In this document: piece after piece, positions 44,577-52,046 of the stretch
Numbering within the stretch: the stretch's first letter is position 1
Layout of the letters: each line of letters begins with the position of its first letter
Assembly (NCBI GenBank): GCA_964588665.1
Contig: CAZPQQ010000001.1
Coordinates: 1 to 64,000 of the forward strand
Reading direction: 5' to 3'
DNA from: UBA2160 sp964588665
Lineage (GTDB): Bacteria; Chloroflexota; Dehalococcoidia; Lucifugimonadales; UBA1123
Length of the DNA: 64,000 bases
Made by a program: the position numbers and the translations under genes
Notes under the pieces: generated by a model
What the model was told of the DNA's origin: nothing
Seen by the model: only the letters and a program-made list of their open reading frames with translations
Databases searched by the model: none

Positions 44577-44602
44577 CGTTCGTGGTGAGCCTGTCGAACC
44601 AC
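44577..44602. repeat. Family A half-element
   Basis: GTTCGTGGTGAGCCTGTCGA, as at 15108 and 45306; together with family B it fills 44249-44628. Confidence 0.6.
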
Positions 44603-44628
44603 ATCGCACACGCGCACGTTGGTCGGCT

Positions 44629-44946
44629 CTAAGGCCCCCGCGGCGGGTTCCCCGTGCACATCACCGCCTCCCACTCGAGCTCCGACACGTCGACCTCGGG
44701 GATGGCCGCGAACTCCTCGGGCGTCACGTCGAGCCAGAACGTCTGGCCGGCGCGGATGTTCAGCACCACGCACACGCGCATGTCGGGCACGCCGTTCCAC
44801 ACGTGCTCCAACTCCGCGTTGATCGGGTAGTGCGGCCTGGGGTGGACGTCGAACCGCTCGGGCCGGATGTTCTCCCGCCGACCCGCCTGCCTGCTTCCCG
44901 CGTTCAAGCCGACCAGCATATCGTGGTCGAGCACTCTCAGCTTCAT
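44629..44946 (-). CDS. Hypothetical protein of 105 residues
   Basis: This protein is not recognised. It begins MKLRVLDHDMLVGLNAGSR, has PHYPINAELEHVWNGVPDMRV in the middle and a strand-rich VVLNIRAGQTFWLDVTPEEF. It ends EWEAVMCTGNPPRGP. Tryptophans and alternating hydrophobics suggest a small beta-rich soluble domain. CCGGAGTG precedes the ATG by eight bases, so it is probably expressed. Flanked on both sides by repeat-filled spacers. Confidence 0.5.
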   Translation of the reverse strand: MKLRVLDHDMLVGLNAGSRQAGRRENIRPERFDVHPRPHYPINAELEHVWNGVPDMRVCVVLNIRAGQTFWLDVTPEEFAAIPEVDVSELEWEAVMCTGNPPRGP

Positions 44947-45033
44947 GCAATCACTCCGGACATCGAATCGTCGCCCTCAGCCAATCCAATTCTCCTCGCA
45001 ATTGTCGCCACTGGCATTAGGAATGGCGGCTAG

Positions 45034-45091
45034 GGTCGGCCTGAAGGCCGAGCCCGCCCTGGACAGGTGCTCTGGCCCTTCAGGGCCAAGC
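45034..45091. repeat. Two-hairpin repeat, family D, inverted orientation
   Basis: GGTCGGCCTGAAGGCCGAGC followed by CTCTGGCCCTTCAGGGCCAA; the same two hairpins as at 62255 but on the other strand. Confidence 0.7.
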
Positions 45092-45177
45092 TTCGTGTTC
45101 GTCCTTTGCCGCATGTAAGGCAACGACAAGGATTAGCTGCGGATCGGGTGATGGGAAATGCGAACAGCGTTTGGTGC

Positions 45178-45330
45178 GTCTCTTCGACAAGCTCAGAGCC
45201 TGCCTTGAGTTCGTCGAAAGGGCGAACGGAGTGTAGCGAGATTTCGTTCGTGGTGAGTCCCGACACATCGGGATCCCGGCCTTGTCGGGACCTGCTTAGT
45301 CCGTTTGTGGTGAGCCTGTCGAACCACCCG
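45178..45330. repeat. Composite of family A and family E repeats
   Basis: CTTCGACAAGCTCAGAGCCT with TTCGTCGAAAGGGCGAACGG, then the family E hairpin (45257-45291), then GTTTGTGGTGAGCCTGTCGA. Family E appears inserted into a family A element. With the family D copy this fills 44947-45335. Confidence 0.65.
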
Positions 45331-45335
45331 CTCCG

Positions 45336-46082
45336 CTATCCCAGATACTTCCCGTACCACGCCAGCACCTTCTCCCAGCCGTCGACCGCGGCGTGCTGCC
45401 GGTAGCTCGGACGATAGTCGGCGAAGAAGCCGTGCCCCGCGTTGTCGTACATGTGGAACTCGAACGTCTTGTCGTGCCGCTGGAGCTCCTGCTCGATCAT
45501 CGTCACCTGCTCCGGCGACGGACTCACGTCCTCCTCGCCGAACAGGCCCAGCAGCGGGACCGTCATGTCCGCCGTCATGTCGATCGGCGCCTTGGGCTGG
45601 CCCTCGCTCAGACCGTCGGGACCGGCGACCACGCGGCCTCCGTAGCAATCCACCGCCGCATCGAGGCTCGGGATGTTGCACGCCACGAGATACGTCTGCC
45701 GGCCGCCGGAGCAGAAGCCGATCACGCCCACCTTGCCGTTCGCGTACGGCAGCGCGCGCAGCAGGTCCGCCGCCGCGCCGACGTCGCCGATCGTCCGAGC
45801 GTCGGGCACTCCGCCGCCCGCGCGAACCGCCGCCGCAACCTCCTCGATGTCGCCCGGGCCCTCGCGATGATGCAAGTCCGGAGCGATCGCCGCGAACCCG
45901 ACCCCCGCGAACTTGCGAGTCATCTCCTTGAAATGCGTCGTCAGACCGAACACCTCGTGGATCACGACCACCCCCGGAAACGGCCCTTCGCCCAGCGGAC
46001 GCGCCAGATACCCGGCGATCAGATCGCCGTCGTGCCCCTGAAACTGCACCGTCTCCGCCAGCATGCCCTCATACTCAGCCAT
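45336..46082 (-). CDS. Dienelactone hydrolase family protein
   Basis: This 248-residue alpha/beta hydrolase is paralogous to the one at 21748 (shared start EGMLAETV, shared VGVIGFCSGGRQT and AGHGFFA). The triad is the cysteine of GFCSGGR, the aspartate of FGEEDVSPS and the histidine of NAGHGFF. In the oxyanion region this copy has IHEVFGL, as in classic dienelactone hydrolases, where its paralogue has IHHMPGW, so the two probably differ in substrate. The ATG at 46082 follows TAGGAGGT. Confidence 0.9.
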   Translation of the reverse strand: MAEYEGMLAETVQFQGHDGDLIAGYLARPLGEGPFPGVVVIHEVFGLTTHFKEMTRKFAGVGFAAIAPDLHHREGPGDIEEVAAAVRAGGGVPDARTIGDVGAAADLLRALPYANGKVGVIGFCSGGRQTYLVACNIPSLDAAVDCYGGRVVAGPDGLSEGQPKAPIDMTADMTVPLLGLFGEEDVSPSPEQVTMIEQELQRHDKTFEFHMYDNAGHGFFADYRPSYRQHAAVDGWEKVLAWYGKYLG

Positions 46083-46213
46083 GGCAAACCTCCTAGAATG
46101 CGACTGCCCGCCGAACCCGATCACACGGGGCCGGCAGGCGTAGCCTATGAAAGCGGGCGTGGCGTGTCAAGTGGGGGGAGGCGTGAAAGAGCCGTCAAGC
46201 GCTGCAATTAGAG

Positions 46214-46242
46214 TTGCCTCGTGGGTTTCCGAGGGATACAAT
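46214..46242 (+). promoter_or_regulatory. Promoter upstream of the first DUF433/HicB module
   Basis: TTGCCT (46214-46219), a 17-base spacer and TACAAT (46237-46242), 40 bases before the ATG at 46283. Confidence 0.55.
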
Positions 46243-46282
46243 CAAATGCACGCATCGCAACCGCACGAGGGAAGTCTGCAAT

Positions 46283-46633
46283 ATGCCCATCTTGAACCGC
46301 GAAGACGCCACCGAGGTCGAAGAACACATCAAGAAGATATTCTCCGCAAAGACGACACAGGAACGGGTCGCCGAATTGCAGCAGGTGTTCGTGGAAAAGT
46401 TGGACTTCGAGCGTGCCGATGGCCTTGTTAGCCTGGAAGGCGCACGCAAGAACGTGGATCTGCCGGATCCCACAGAGCTCATCGCGAACTTGGAAGATGC
46501 AACGGTGGTCTACAGGTGTGACAAGGGCAGGTCTCGTAGCAGTGACGCGGAGCGGATTCCACGTCTGCTACACTTACTCCCACACGAGAGTAATGAAGTG
46601 CAGCGTCACGGCTTGGCAGGGAGTAGCGCCTGA
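46283..46633 (+). pseudogene. Fragment resembling the N-terminus of an N-6 DNA methylase/restriction protein
   Basis: The frame starts MPILNREDATEVEEHIKKIF and continues AELQQVFVEKLDFERADG, a pattern I associate with the N-terminal helical region of Eco57I-type restriction-modification proteins in Chloroflexota. After about 75 residues (ANLEDATVVY) the sequence loses that character and stops at 46633. No methylase motif (NPPY) follows, so this would be a truncated remnant. The family link is tentative. Confidence 0.35.
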
Positions 46634-46634
46634 C

Positions 46635-46916
46635 ATGACTACGACGACGGACCACAAGTACATCGTCAGGAACAACGAGATCCTGAGCGGCGAACCGATC
46701 ATCAAAGGCACGCGCACGCCGGTGCGGGCTATTGTCGAGAATCGGCGGCTTGGATACCAGCCGGAGGAGATTCCGCATCACCTCCCTCACCTGACTCCAG
46801 CCGCAGTATTCGGCGCTCTGAGCTACTATTGCGATCACCGGGATGAAATCAATCGGCACATCGAGCGCAATCGGGTTCCGGCTGAGCTGATTGATCCTCG
46901 GGCCAGAGAGCGGTGA
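46635..46916 (+). CDS. DUF433 domain-containing protein (antitoxin-like), copy 1
   Basis: This 93-residue protein has the DUF433 core EILSGEPIIKGTRTPVRAIVE, followed by a helix-turn-helix-like PEEIPHHLPHLTPAAVFGALSYYCDHRDEI. DUF433 proteins are putative DNA-binding antitoxins usually next to PIN or DUF5615 toxins; here no toxin follows, but HicB and DUF2283 genes do. The ATG at 46635 comes two bases after the previous fragment ends. The second copy at 49215 is truncated. Confidence 0.8.
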   Translation: MTTTTDHKYIVRNNEILSGEPIIKGTRTPVRAIVENRRLGYQPEEIPHHLPHLTPAAVFGALSYYCDHRDEINRHIERNRVPAELIDPRARER

Positions 46917-46960
46917 GCTGACCTGATGCACTTGCCGTGAACGAGTTCGGAGGCGACAGC

Positions 46961-47131
46961 ATGAAGTTGAGAATAGTCTTGGAGCCCAGTGACGAGGGCG
47001 GTTACACGGTTTACGCGCCGTCTCTCCCCGGATGCATCAGCCAGGGCGAGACTTGGGACGAGGCGCTGGCCAACATCCGCGAGGCTATCGAACTCTACCT
47101 GGCGCCGACCGAAGACGAAGCTCCGATCTGA
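46961..47131 (+). CDS. HicB-family antitoxin-like protein, copy 1
   Basis: This 56-residue protein has the partial RNase-H-like HicB fold: MKLRIVLEPSDEGGYTVYAP, then SLPGCISQGETWDEALANIREAIELYL. CGGAGG lies seven bases before the ATG. No HicA toxin gene adjoins it. Orphan HicB proteins are common. Compared with copy 2 (49420) the C-terminus is 11 residues shorter. Confidence 0.8.
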   Translation: MKLRIVLEPSDEGGYTVYAPSLPGCISQGETWDEALANIREAIELYLAPTEDEAPI

Positions 47132-47140
47132 GCGGCTCGT

Positions 47141-47350
47141 ATGACCACGATCAAGTACAGCAAGGACGTTGATGTCCTTCTCATCGGGCTCTCGCCCGAA
47201 CCCATTGACCATGCGGAGGAGTCCGGTCCCGTCGTAGTCCATTTCTCGGCTGAAGGCCGACCGGTGCTGCTGGAGGTCTTCGACGCACGTGAGTTCGTGC
47301 TGGGATCGTTGTCCAGCGTCATCCGCGACACCGAGGTCACCGTCCCGTGA
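47141..47350 (+). CDS. DUF2283 domain-containing protein, copy 1
   Basis: This 69-residue protein of the DUF2283 family has the signature KYSKDVDVLLIGLSPEPID, then VVVHFSAEGRPVLLEVFDAR. The family normally follows a DUF4258 gene, probably as an antitoxin-like partner. Here the DUF4258 gene is missing, although the second copy of the module retains its ruins (49687-49931). It starts 10 bases after the HicB stop. Confidence 0.8.
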   Translation: MTTIKYSKDVDVLLIGLSPEPIDHAEESGPVVVHFSAEGRPVLLEVFDAREFVLGSLSSVIRDTEVTVP

Positions 47351-47451
47351 CGTAGCGGGCGCCGCCCCGCGTCGAACTCTGATCGCTTCGCCGCGCCCAA
47401 TCCTCCCTCCACAACTTCCGGCCGTACTCGTTCCCGCCCGCCAGTCTCTGT

Positions 47452-47457
47452 TACCCT
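47452..47457 (+). promoter_or_regulatory. Extended -10 (TGTTACCCT) conserved before both MFS copies
   Basis: TCTCTGTTACCCTACCGT is shared by the leaders of both MFS genes (47445-47462 and 50225-50242). TG one base before TACCCT fits an extended -10. Confidence 0.4.
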
Positions 47458-47552
47458 ACCGTTGCTTCGGGTTGGGACGGCGTGTGTGCCGCTGACCGGG
47501 GGCGTTGGTCCGCGCACCCTGATTGCATCGGCGTTTTGAGACGGGAGTCGCT

Positions 47553-48857
47553 TTGGTCGAGACGGGCAAGAAGCCACCCGCTAGGCGGATTTTCTATGGC
47601 TGGTGGATTGTTGCCGCGGGGTTTGTGACTCAGCTTCTCACCGCGGGCATGATCCTCCAGAGCTTCGGCGTCTACTTCGTCCATTTTCAGGAGCAGTTCG
47701 GGTGGAGCCGGACCCAGATCTCGGCGGCATTTTCGATCCAGCAGCTCGAGACGGGGATCTTCGGGCCGATCCAGGGCTGGCTGTTCATCAAGTTCGGGCC
47801 GCGCAAGGTCGTGACTGTCGGGATCATCATCGCCGGGATCGGTCTGATGATGTTGAGCCGGATCCAGAATCTCTGGCAGTTCTACATCGCGTTCACCGCG
47901 GTCGCGATCGGGGTGAGCCTGGGCGGGTTCATGGCGATGATCGCCACCATCGCGAACTGGTTCGAGAAGAAACGCTCTCGGGCGATGGGGATCGCGATGT
48001 CCGGCATGGCCGTTGGCGGTCTGCTGGTTCCCGCGATGGCGTGGTCGATGGACGCTTACGGTTGGCGGTCGACCGCGTTCGGCTCGGGCGTCTTGCTGAT
48101 ACTGGCCGGCGTGCCCCTCGGTCAGTTGATGCGCCGGAGCCCGGAGGACTACAGTCAGGTCCCGGACGGCGCGACGGCGGATTCGAGCGATGAAGATGCG
48201 CCCGCCGAACCCGCCAGCCTCGAGCTGAATTTCACCGCCATGGAAGCGCTGCGGACCAGGGTGTTCTGGTACGTGTCGTTCGGCCACGCGTCGGCGCTGT
48301 TGGTCGTGTCGGCGCTGATGGTGCACCTGGTGCCGTTCGTCGTCGAACGCCTTGAGTACTCGACGGCGACGGCGGGGACAGTCGTGACGCTGATGACTGC
48401 GGCGATGATGGTCAGCCAGGTCGGCGGCGGCGCGCTGGGCGACAGGGTCAACAAGCGTTATGCGCTGATGGTCTGCCTGTTGGGGCACGCGGCCGCGCTG
48501 TTCGGGATGGCCTTCGCGACGAACATCTGGCTGGTGGCGCTCTTCGCCATGCTGCACGGCGCCTCGTGGGGCGCGCGAGTTCCCATTGTCATCTCGATCC
48601 GGGCCGATTATTTCGGGCGGAAATCGTACGCGACCATCATGGGCTTCTCCTCGATGATCATGACGATGGGGATGATGACCGGGGCGCTGTTCACGGGGTT
48701 CGTCACTGACCGGACGAACGACTACACGCTTGCGTTTGCGATCCTGGCGACTCTGTCGGCGTTGGGCTCGCTGCTGTTCCTGGCCGCGAAGCCGCCGCCG
48801 CTTCCCGAGCGACTTCAACGCATGGCGCGATTGCGGTCCGACCAGCGACAGATCTGA
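47553..48857 (+). CDS. MFS transporter, oxalate/formate-antiporter type, copy 1
   Basis: This 434-residue protein has 12 membrane helices. It starts with a short basic tail (PPARRIFYGWWIVAAGF), then SFGVYFVHFQEQFGWSRTQIS, the motif-A-like loop FIKFGPRKVVT, and after a charged central loop RADYFGRKSYATIMGFSSMIM. The FYGWWIV and GWSR motifs are typical of OFA/monocarboxylate-type MFS proteins. The TTG start at 47553 follows GGGAG; copy 2 has the matching TTG-ATC-GAG-ACA start, which supports both. Substrate unknown, likely an organic anion. Confidence 0.9.
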   Translation: MVETGKKPPARRIFYGWWIVAAGFVTQLLTAGMILQSFGVYFVHFQEQFGWSRTQISAAFSIQQLETGIFGPIQGWLFIKFGPRKVVTVGIIIAGIGLMMLSRIQNLWQFYIAFTAVAIGVSLGGFMAMIATIANWFEKKRSRAMGIAMSGMAVGGLLVPAMAWSMDAYGWRSTAFGSGVLLILAGVPLGQLMRRSPEDYSQVPDGATADSSDEDAPAEPASLELNFTAMEALRTRVFWYVSFGHASALLVVSALMVHLVPFVVERLEYSTATAGTVVTLMTAAMMVSQVGGGALGDRVNKRYALMVCLLGHAAALFGMAFATNIWLVALFAMLHGASWGARVPIVISIRADYFGRKSYATIMGFSSMIMTMGMMTGALFTGFVTDRTNDYTLAFAILATLSALGSLLFLAAKPPPLPERLQRMARLRSDQRQI

Positions 48858-48914
48858 TCGGGGTGTCGCGACCGGAGGCGACCCATGATGCATTGCCCGC
48901 CACGACATTCATCC

Positions 48915-48941
48915 ATTCGCCCTGAGCTTGTCGAAGGGTCG
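48915..48941. repeat. Family A half-element
   Basis: TTCGCCCTGAGCTTGTCGAA and GGGTCGCTCG, as at 30790. Confidence 0.55.
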
Positions 48942-48960
48942 CTCGGGAGCCCTGTGGTTC

Positions 48961-49152
48961 GACGGACTTCCAAGTAACGGCTCCCCATCACCATCCTGAG
49001 TCGCAGCGAAGGATCTCGCCCAACGCGATACATATGTCTGTCTGCGTGGCCCTAGATTCTTCGGCTGTGGCCTCAGAATGGCGACATACACGATCACCGT
49101 TGCTTTCTCATGCATTGTCTGCCCGCGGACATAATGTTGCTCACCACGAACG
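48961..49152. repeat. Long intergenic repeat (family B), copy 2
   Basis: GGACTTCCAAGTAACGGCTC through CATCCTGAGTCGCAGCGAAG to GACATAATGTTGCTCACCAC, co-linear with copy 1 at 44374. It separates the two copies of the DUF433/HicB/MFS module. Confidence 0.65.
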
Positions 49153-49214
49153 GGTTAAGACGCAGGCGGGTTCCCCAGACGGCCAGCTGAGTTTGGACAG
49201 GAGCGGCGCCTGAT

Positions 49215-49385
49215 ATGGTCACTAAGGCGGAGCATCTGTACGTTGTCAGGAACACGGAGATCCTGAGCGGTGAGCCGATCATCGCCGGGACGCGTACGCC
49301 CGTGCGCGCCATCGTGGAGATGTGGCGAATCGGGCGCCAGAGGGCTTATTTGACCCTCAGGCCAGGGAGCGGTAAACCGACCTGA
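49215..49385 (+). pseudogene. DUF433 protein, copy 2, internally deleted
   Basis: The first 41 codons match copy 1 (EILSGEPII, GTRTPVRAIVE). After GRQ the sequence jumps to AYLTLRPGSGKPT, which is the DNA of the copy 1 3' end (near 46890-46925) read in another frame. About 115 bases coding for the helical half have been lost. The 56-residue product would lack half the domain. Confidence 0.7.
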
Positions 49386-49419
49386 TACACTTGCCGTGTA
49401 CGAGCTCGGAGGCGACAGC

Positions 49420-49623
49420 ATGAAACTAAGAATAGTCTTGGAACCCAGCGATGAAGGCGTATATACGGTTTACGCGCCTTCTCTCCCCGGCTGCATCAGC
49501 GAAGGCGATACGCGCGAGGAAGCCCTGACCAACTTCAGGGAAGCCATCGAGCTTTATCTGGAACCCACCGACCATGACGCTCTGCTCAATGAGGAGGCCG
49601 AGGTTGTGGAATTGGCTTTGTGA
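49420..49623 (+). CDS. HicB-family antitoxin-like protein, copy 2
   Basis: This 67-residue copy has the same core as copy 1 (MKLRIVLEPSDEGVYTVYAP, SLPGCISEGDTREEALTNFREAIELYL) with a longer acidic tail ending EEAEVVELAL. CGGAGG precedes the ATG. No HicA is present. The strong conservation of the upstream leader (CACTTGCCGTG) in both modules indicates duplication of the whole segment. Confidence 0.8.
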   Translation: MKLRIVLEPSDEGVYTVYAPSLPGCISEGDTREEALTNFREAIELYLEPTDHDALLNEEAEVVELAL

Positions 49624-49686
49624 GGTTGACCCTCACCTACGACTCATGACCATACTAAGCAACACTCTGGCATGACCGACCGCCCA

Positions 49687-49931
49687 ATGCGATTCACGCT
49701 CCACGCGCTGACCAAGCTCTCGATGTTGCGTGGTCATGGCGTTGCACTTGAGTGAGGTATGGTCGAGCAGACAGTGCACCTGCCAGAGCGAGTGCTCGCT
49801 GGTCACGGCGGTCGGTGGGTCGCACAAGGCCACTGGACGACGAGAGGGTGGTGCGTGTAGTCTGCGAAGAGACAGTAGACGAAATCGTCGTGGTTACTTT
49901 CTGTCCTGGCAAGAGGTCACGGTATGAGTAA
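49687..49931 (+). pseudogene. DUF4258 protein, interrupted
   Basis: The translation reads MRFTLHALTKLSMLRGHGVA, LE, then TGA (49753-49755), GMVEQTVHLPERVLAGHGGRW. A frame change near 49830 follows, then DDERVVRVVCEETVDEIVVV and TFCPGKRSRYE, ending TAA 49929-49931. The joined sequence fits a DUF4258 protein, the usual partner of DUF2283. Its stop overlaps the DUF2283 ATG (ATGAGTAA), which is remnant translational coupling. Two independent lesions mark it as dead. Confidence 0.6.
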
Positions 49932-50244
49932 GATCAAGTACAGCAAGGACGTTGATGTCCTTCTCATCGAGCTCTCACCCGAACCCATTGACCATGCGGA
50001 GGAGTCCGGGCCCGTCGGGGTCCATTTCTCGGCTGAAGGCCGACCGGTGCTGCTGGAAGTCTTCGACGCTCGGGAGTTCGTGCTGGGGTCGCTCTCCAGC
50101 GTCATCCGCGACACCGAGGTCACCGTCCCCCGACGCAGCAGGCGGCGTCCGCGCGGTCTCCGATCGCATTTCTACGCCAACCCCATCCCTCACACCCACC
50201 CGCCAACTCGTTCCCGCCCGCCTGTCTCTGTTACCCTACCGTAG
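49924..50244 (+). CDS. DUF2283 domain-containing protein, copy 2, with stop-loss extension
   Basis: The first 69 residues are nearly those of copy 1 (KYSKDVDVLLIELSPEPID, HFSAEGRPVLLEVFDAR). Where copy 1 ends with VTVP and TGA, this copy has CGA and reads on through the former downstream spacer for 37 residues (RRSRRRPRGLRS and so on) until TAG at 50242. The added tail is basic, Pro-rich and has no family character. Confidence 0.7.
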   Translation: MSKIKYSKDVDVLLIELSPEPIDHAEESGPVGVHFSAEGRPVLLEVFDAREFVLGSLSSVIRDTEVTVPRRSRRRPRGLRSHFYANPIPHTHPPTRSRPPVSVTLP

Positions 50245-50358
50245 CTTCGTTTCGGGCATCGAGGGTTCCCGTGTCAGCCCAACCGATATTGTCATAGATT
50301 GTCGTGCCGTTATCGGGGCGCGTGTGCGCCACGATCCTATATAGAACAGGAGCAGTTG

Positions 50359-51666
50359 TTGATCGAGACAGGCGGTAAATCCCCGGCTAGCCGTGTTTTC
50401 TACGGCTGGTGGATCGTTGCCGCGGGGTTCGTGATTCAGCTTCTCAACGCCGGGATGATCTTCCACAGCTTTGGCGTCTACTTCGTCCATTTTCAGGAGC
50501 AGTTTGGGTGGACGCGCACCCAGATCTCGGGGGCGTTTTCGATCCAGCAGCTTGAGACCGGCATCCTCGGCCCGATCCAGGGCTGGATGATCATCAAGTT
50601 TGGCCCGCGAAAGATCGTGACGATCGGGATCATCATCGCCGGCATCGGACTGATGATGCTGAGCCGAATCAACAATCTCTGGCAATTCTACGCCGCGTTC
50701 ACCACGATCGCGCTCGGGTCGAGCCTCGGCGGGTTCATGGCGATTTTCGCGACGGTCGCGAACTGGTTCGAGAAGAAGCGGTCTCGGGCGATGGGGATCG
50801 TGATGGCGGGGATGAGCGTCGGCGGACTGATGGTCCCGGTGATGGCATGGTCCACCGACAGCTTCGGGTGGCGATCGACAGCCTTCGCCTCGGGCATCGT
50901 ACTGATCCTGGTCGGGATTCCCATCGCACAGGTGATGCGCCATAACCCGGAAGACTACGGCTACCTCCCGGACGGCGCCAAACTCGATTCGGGCAACGGC
51001 GAGTCAGCGGGCGCCGAAGACGGCGGCGCCCCTGACCTGAACTTCACGGCCAGGGAGGCCCTGCGAACTAGGGTGTTCTGGTACGTGTCGTTCGCCCACG
51101 CGTCGGCGCTGCTGGTGGTGTCGGCGATCATGGTCCACCTGATCCCCTTCATCGTCGACCGTCTGGAGTACTCGTTGGCGACGGCGGGAACGGTAGTGAC
51201 TCTGATGACGGCGATGATGATCATCAGCCAGCTTGGCGGCGGAGCCTTGGGCGACAAAGTCGAGAAGCGTTACGCGCTGACGGTCTGCCTGATCGGGCAC
51301 TCCATCGCCCTGTTCGGCCTGGCGTTCGCGACGAACATCTGGCTGGTGGCGTTCTTCGTCGTGCTGCACGGCGTCTCGTGGGGCACTCGAGGTCCGATCG
51401 TCATATCGATCCGGGCCGACTACTTTGGGCGAAAAGCGTATGCGACCATCATGGGCTTTTCTTCGATGATCATGATGGTGGGGATGATGTCAGGCGCCCT
51501 GTTCACCGGCTTCGTCACCGACCGAACGGACGACTACACGCTGGCGTTCGCCATTCTGGCGACGGTCGCGGCCTGCGGCTCGGTGTTGTTTTTCGTATCG
51601 AAGCCGGCGCCGCTGCCGGAGCGACTCCAACGCGCGGCACGGGAGCGAGAGCAGCGGCAGGTTTGA
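50359..51666 (+). CDS. MFS transporter, oxalate/formate-antiporter type, copy 2
   Basis: This 435-residue paralogue of the protein at 47553 is identical at most positions by eye (FYGWWIVAAGFVIQLLNAGM, RADYFGRKAYATIMGFSSMI). It differs mainly in the central loop (DGAKLDSGNGESAGAEDGG) and the ends. The TTG start at 50359 is supported by AGGAGCAG upstream and by the equivalent start in copy 1. Both copies look intact, so selection appears to keep the transporters while the flanking antitoxin-like genes decay. Confidence 0.9.
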   Translation: MIETGGKSPASRVFYGWWIVAAGFVIQLLNAGMIFHSFGVYFVHFQEQFGWTRTQISGAFSIQQLETGILGPIQGWMIIKFGPRKIVTIGIIIAGIGLMMLSRINNLWQFYAAFTTIALGSSLGGFMAIFATVANWFEKKRSRAMGIVMAGMSVGGLMVPVMAWSTDSFGWRSTAFASGIVLILVGIPIAQVMRHNPEDYGYLPDGAKLDSGNGESAGAEDGGAPDLNFTAREALRTRVFWYVSFAHASALLVVSAIMVHLIPFIVDRLEYSLATAGTVVTLMTAMMIISQLGGGALGDKVEKRYALTVCLIGHSIALFGLAFATNIWLVAFFVVLHGVSWGTRGPIVISIRADYFGRKAYATIMGFSSMIMMVGMMSGALFTGFVTDRTDDYTLAFAILATVAACGSVLFFVSKPAPLPERLQRAAREREQRQV

Positions 51667-51669
51667 TCG

Positions 51670-51760
51670 GGACTCAGAAGCAACGGCTCTTCCGATGTCA
51701 TCCTGAGCGAAGCCGAAGGATCTGGTTAAACGCGATACATCATTCCTTGCGAGGCGCTCC
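51670..51760. repeat. Partial family B repeat
   Basis: AGCAACGGCTCTTCCGATGT, CATCCTGAGCGAAGCCGAAG and ACGCGATACATCATT match the left part of the copies at 44374 and 48961. Confidence 0.6.
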
Positions 51761-51819
51761 CGACGGCATCAGGGCTCACCACGGGCGGAATAGGCAATGT
51801 GCCATTCACACCGAGCGTC

Positions 51820-51969
51820 GTAGGGGAGGGTTTCAAACCCTCCCGAAGTGATGCACGGGCAATATGAATGTATTGACGAACCAACACGCGTCGATTGGGC
51901 GCATGCGGTGGTTCTGGCAAGGTGATCGCGCCAAGACGCCGCGCAGGAGGGTTTGAAACCCTCCCCTAC
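51820..51969. repeat. MITE-like element with hairpin ends, copy 3 (family C)
   Basis: The terminus at 51820-51845 and its inverted copy at 51944-51969 enclose about 98 bases unlike those in copies 1 and 2. With the family B fragment this fills 51667-52046. Confidence 0.75.
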
Positions 51970-52046
51970 GGGCGCCGGGCATCCACGCCTGCCGGTTGGT
52001 CATCCGAAGACAGCCCACCGCCGCGAATCGCGGTTCGGGACCCGAA

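Noticed and set aside
46961..47350. HicB plus DUF2283 as a complete toxin-antitoxin operon
   Set aside because: No HicA or other recognisable toxin accompanies either copy; the DUF4258 partner is missing or broken.
49753..49755. In-frame TGA in the DUF4258 remnant as a third selenocysteine codon
   Set aside because: No cysteine is expected there, no compliant hairpin follows, and a second lesion (frame change) lies downstream, so it is a plain nonsense mutation.
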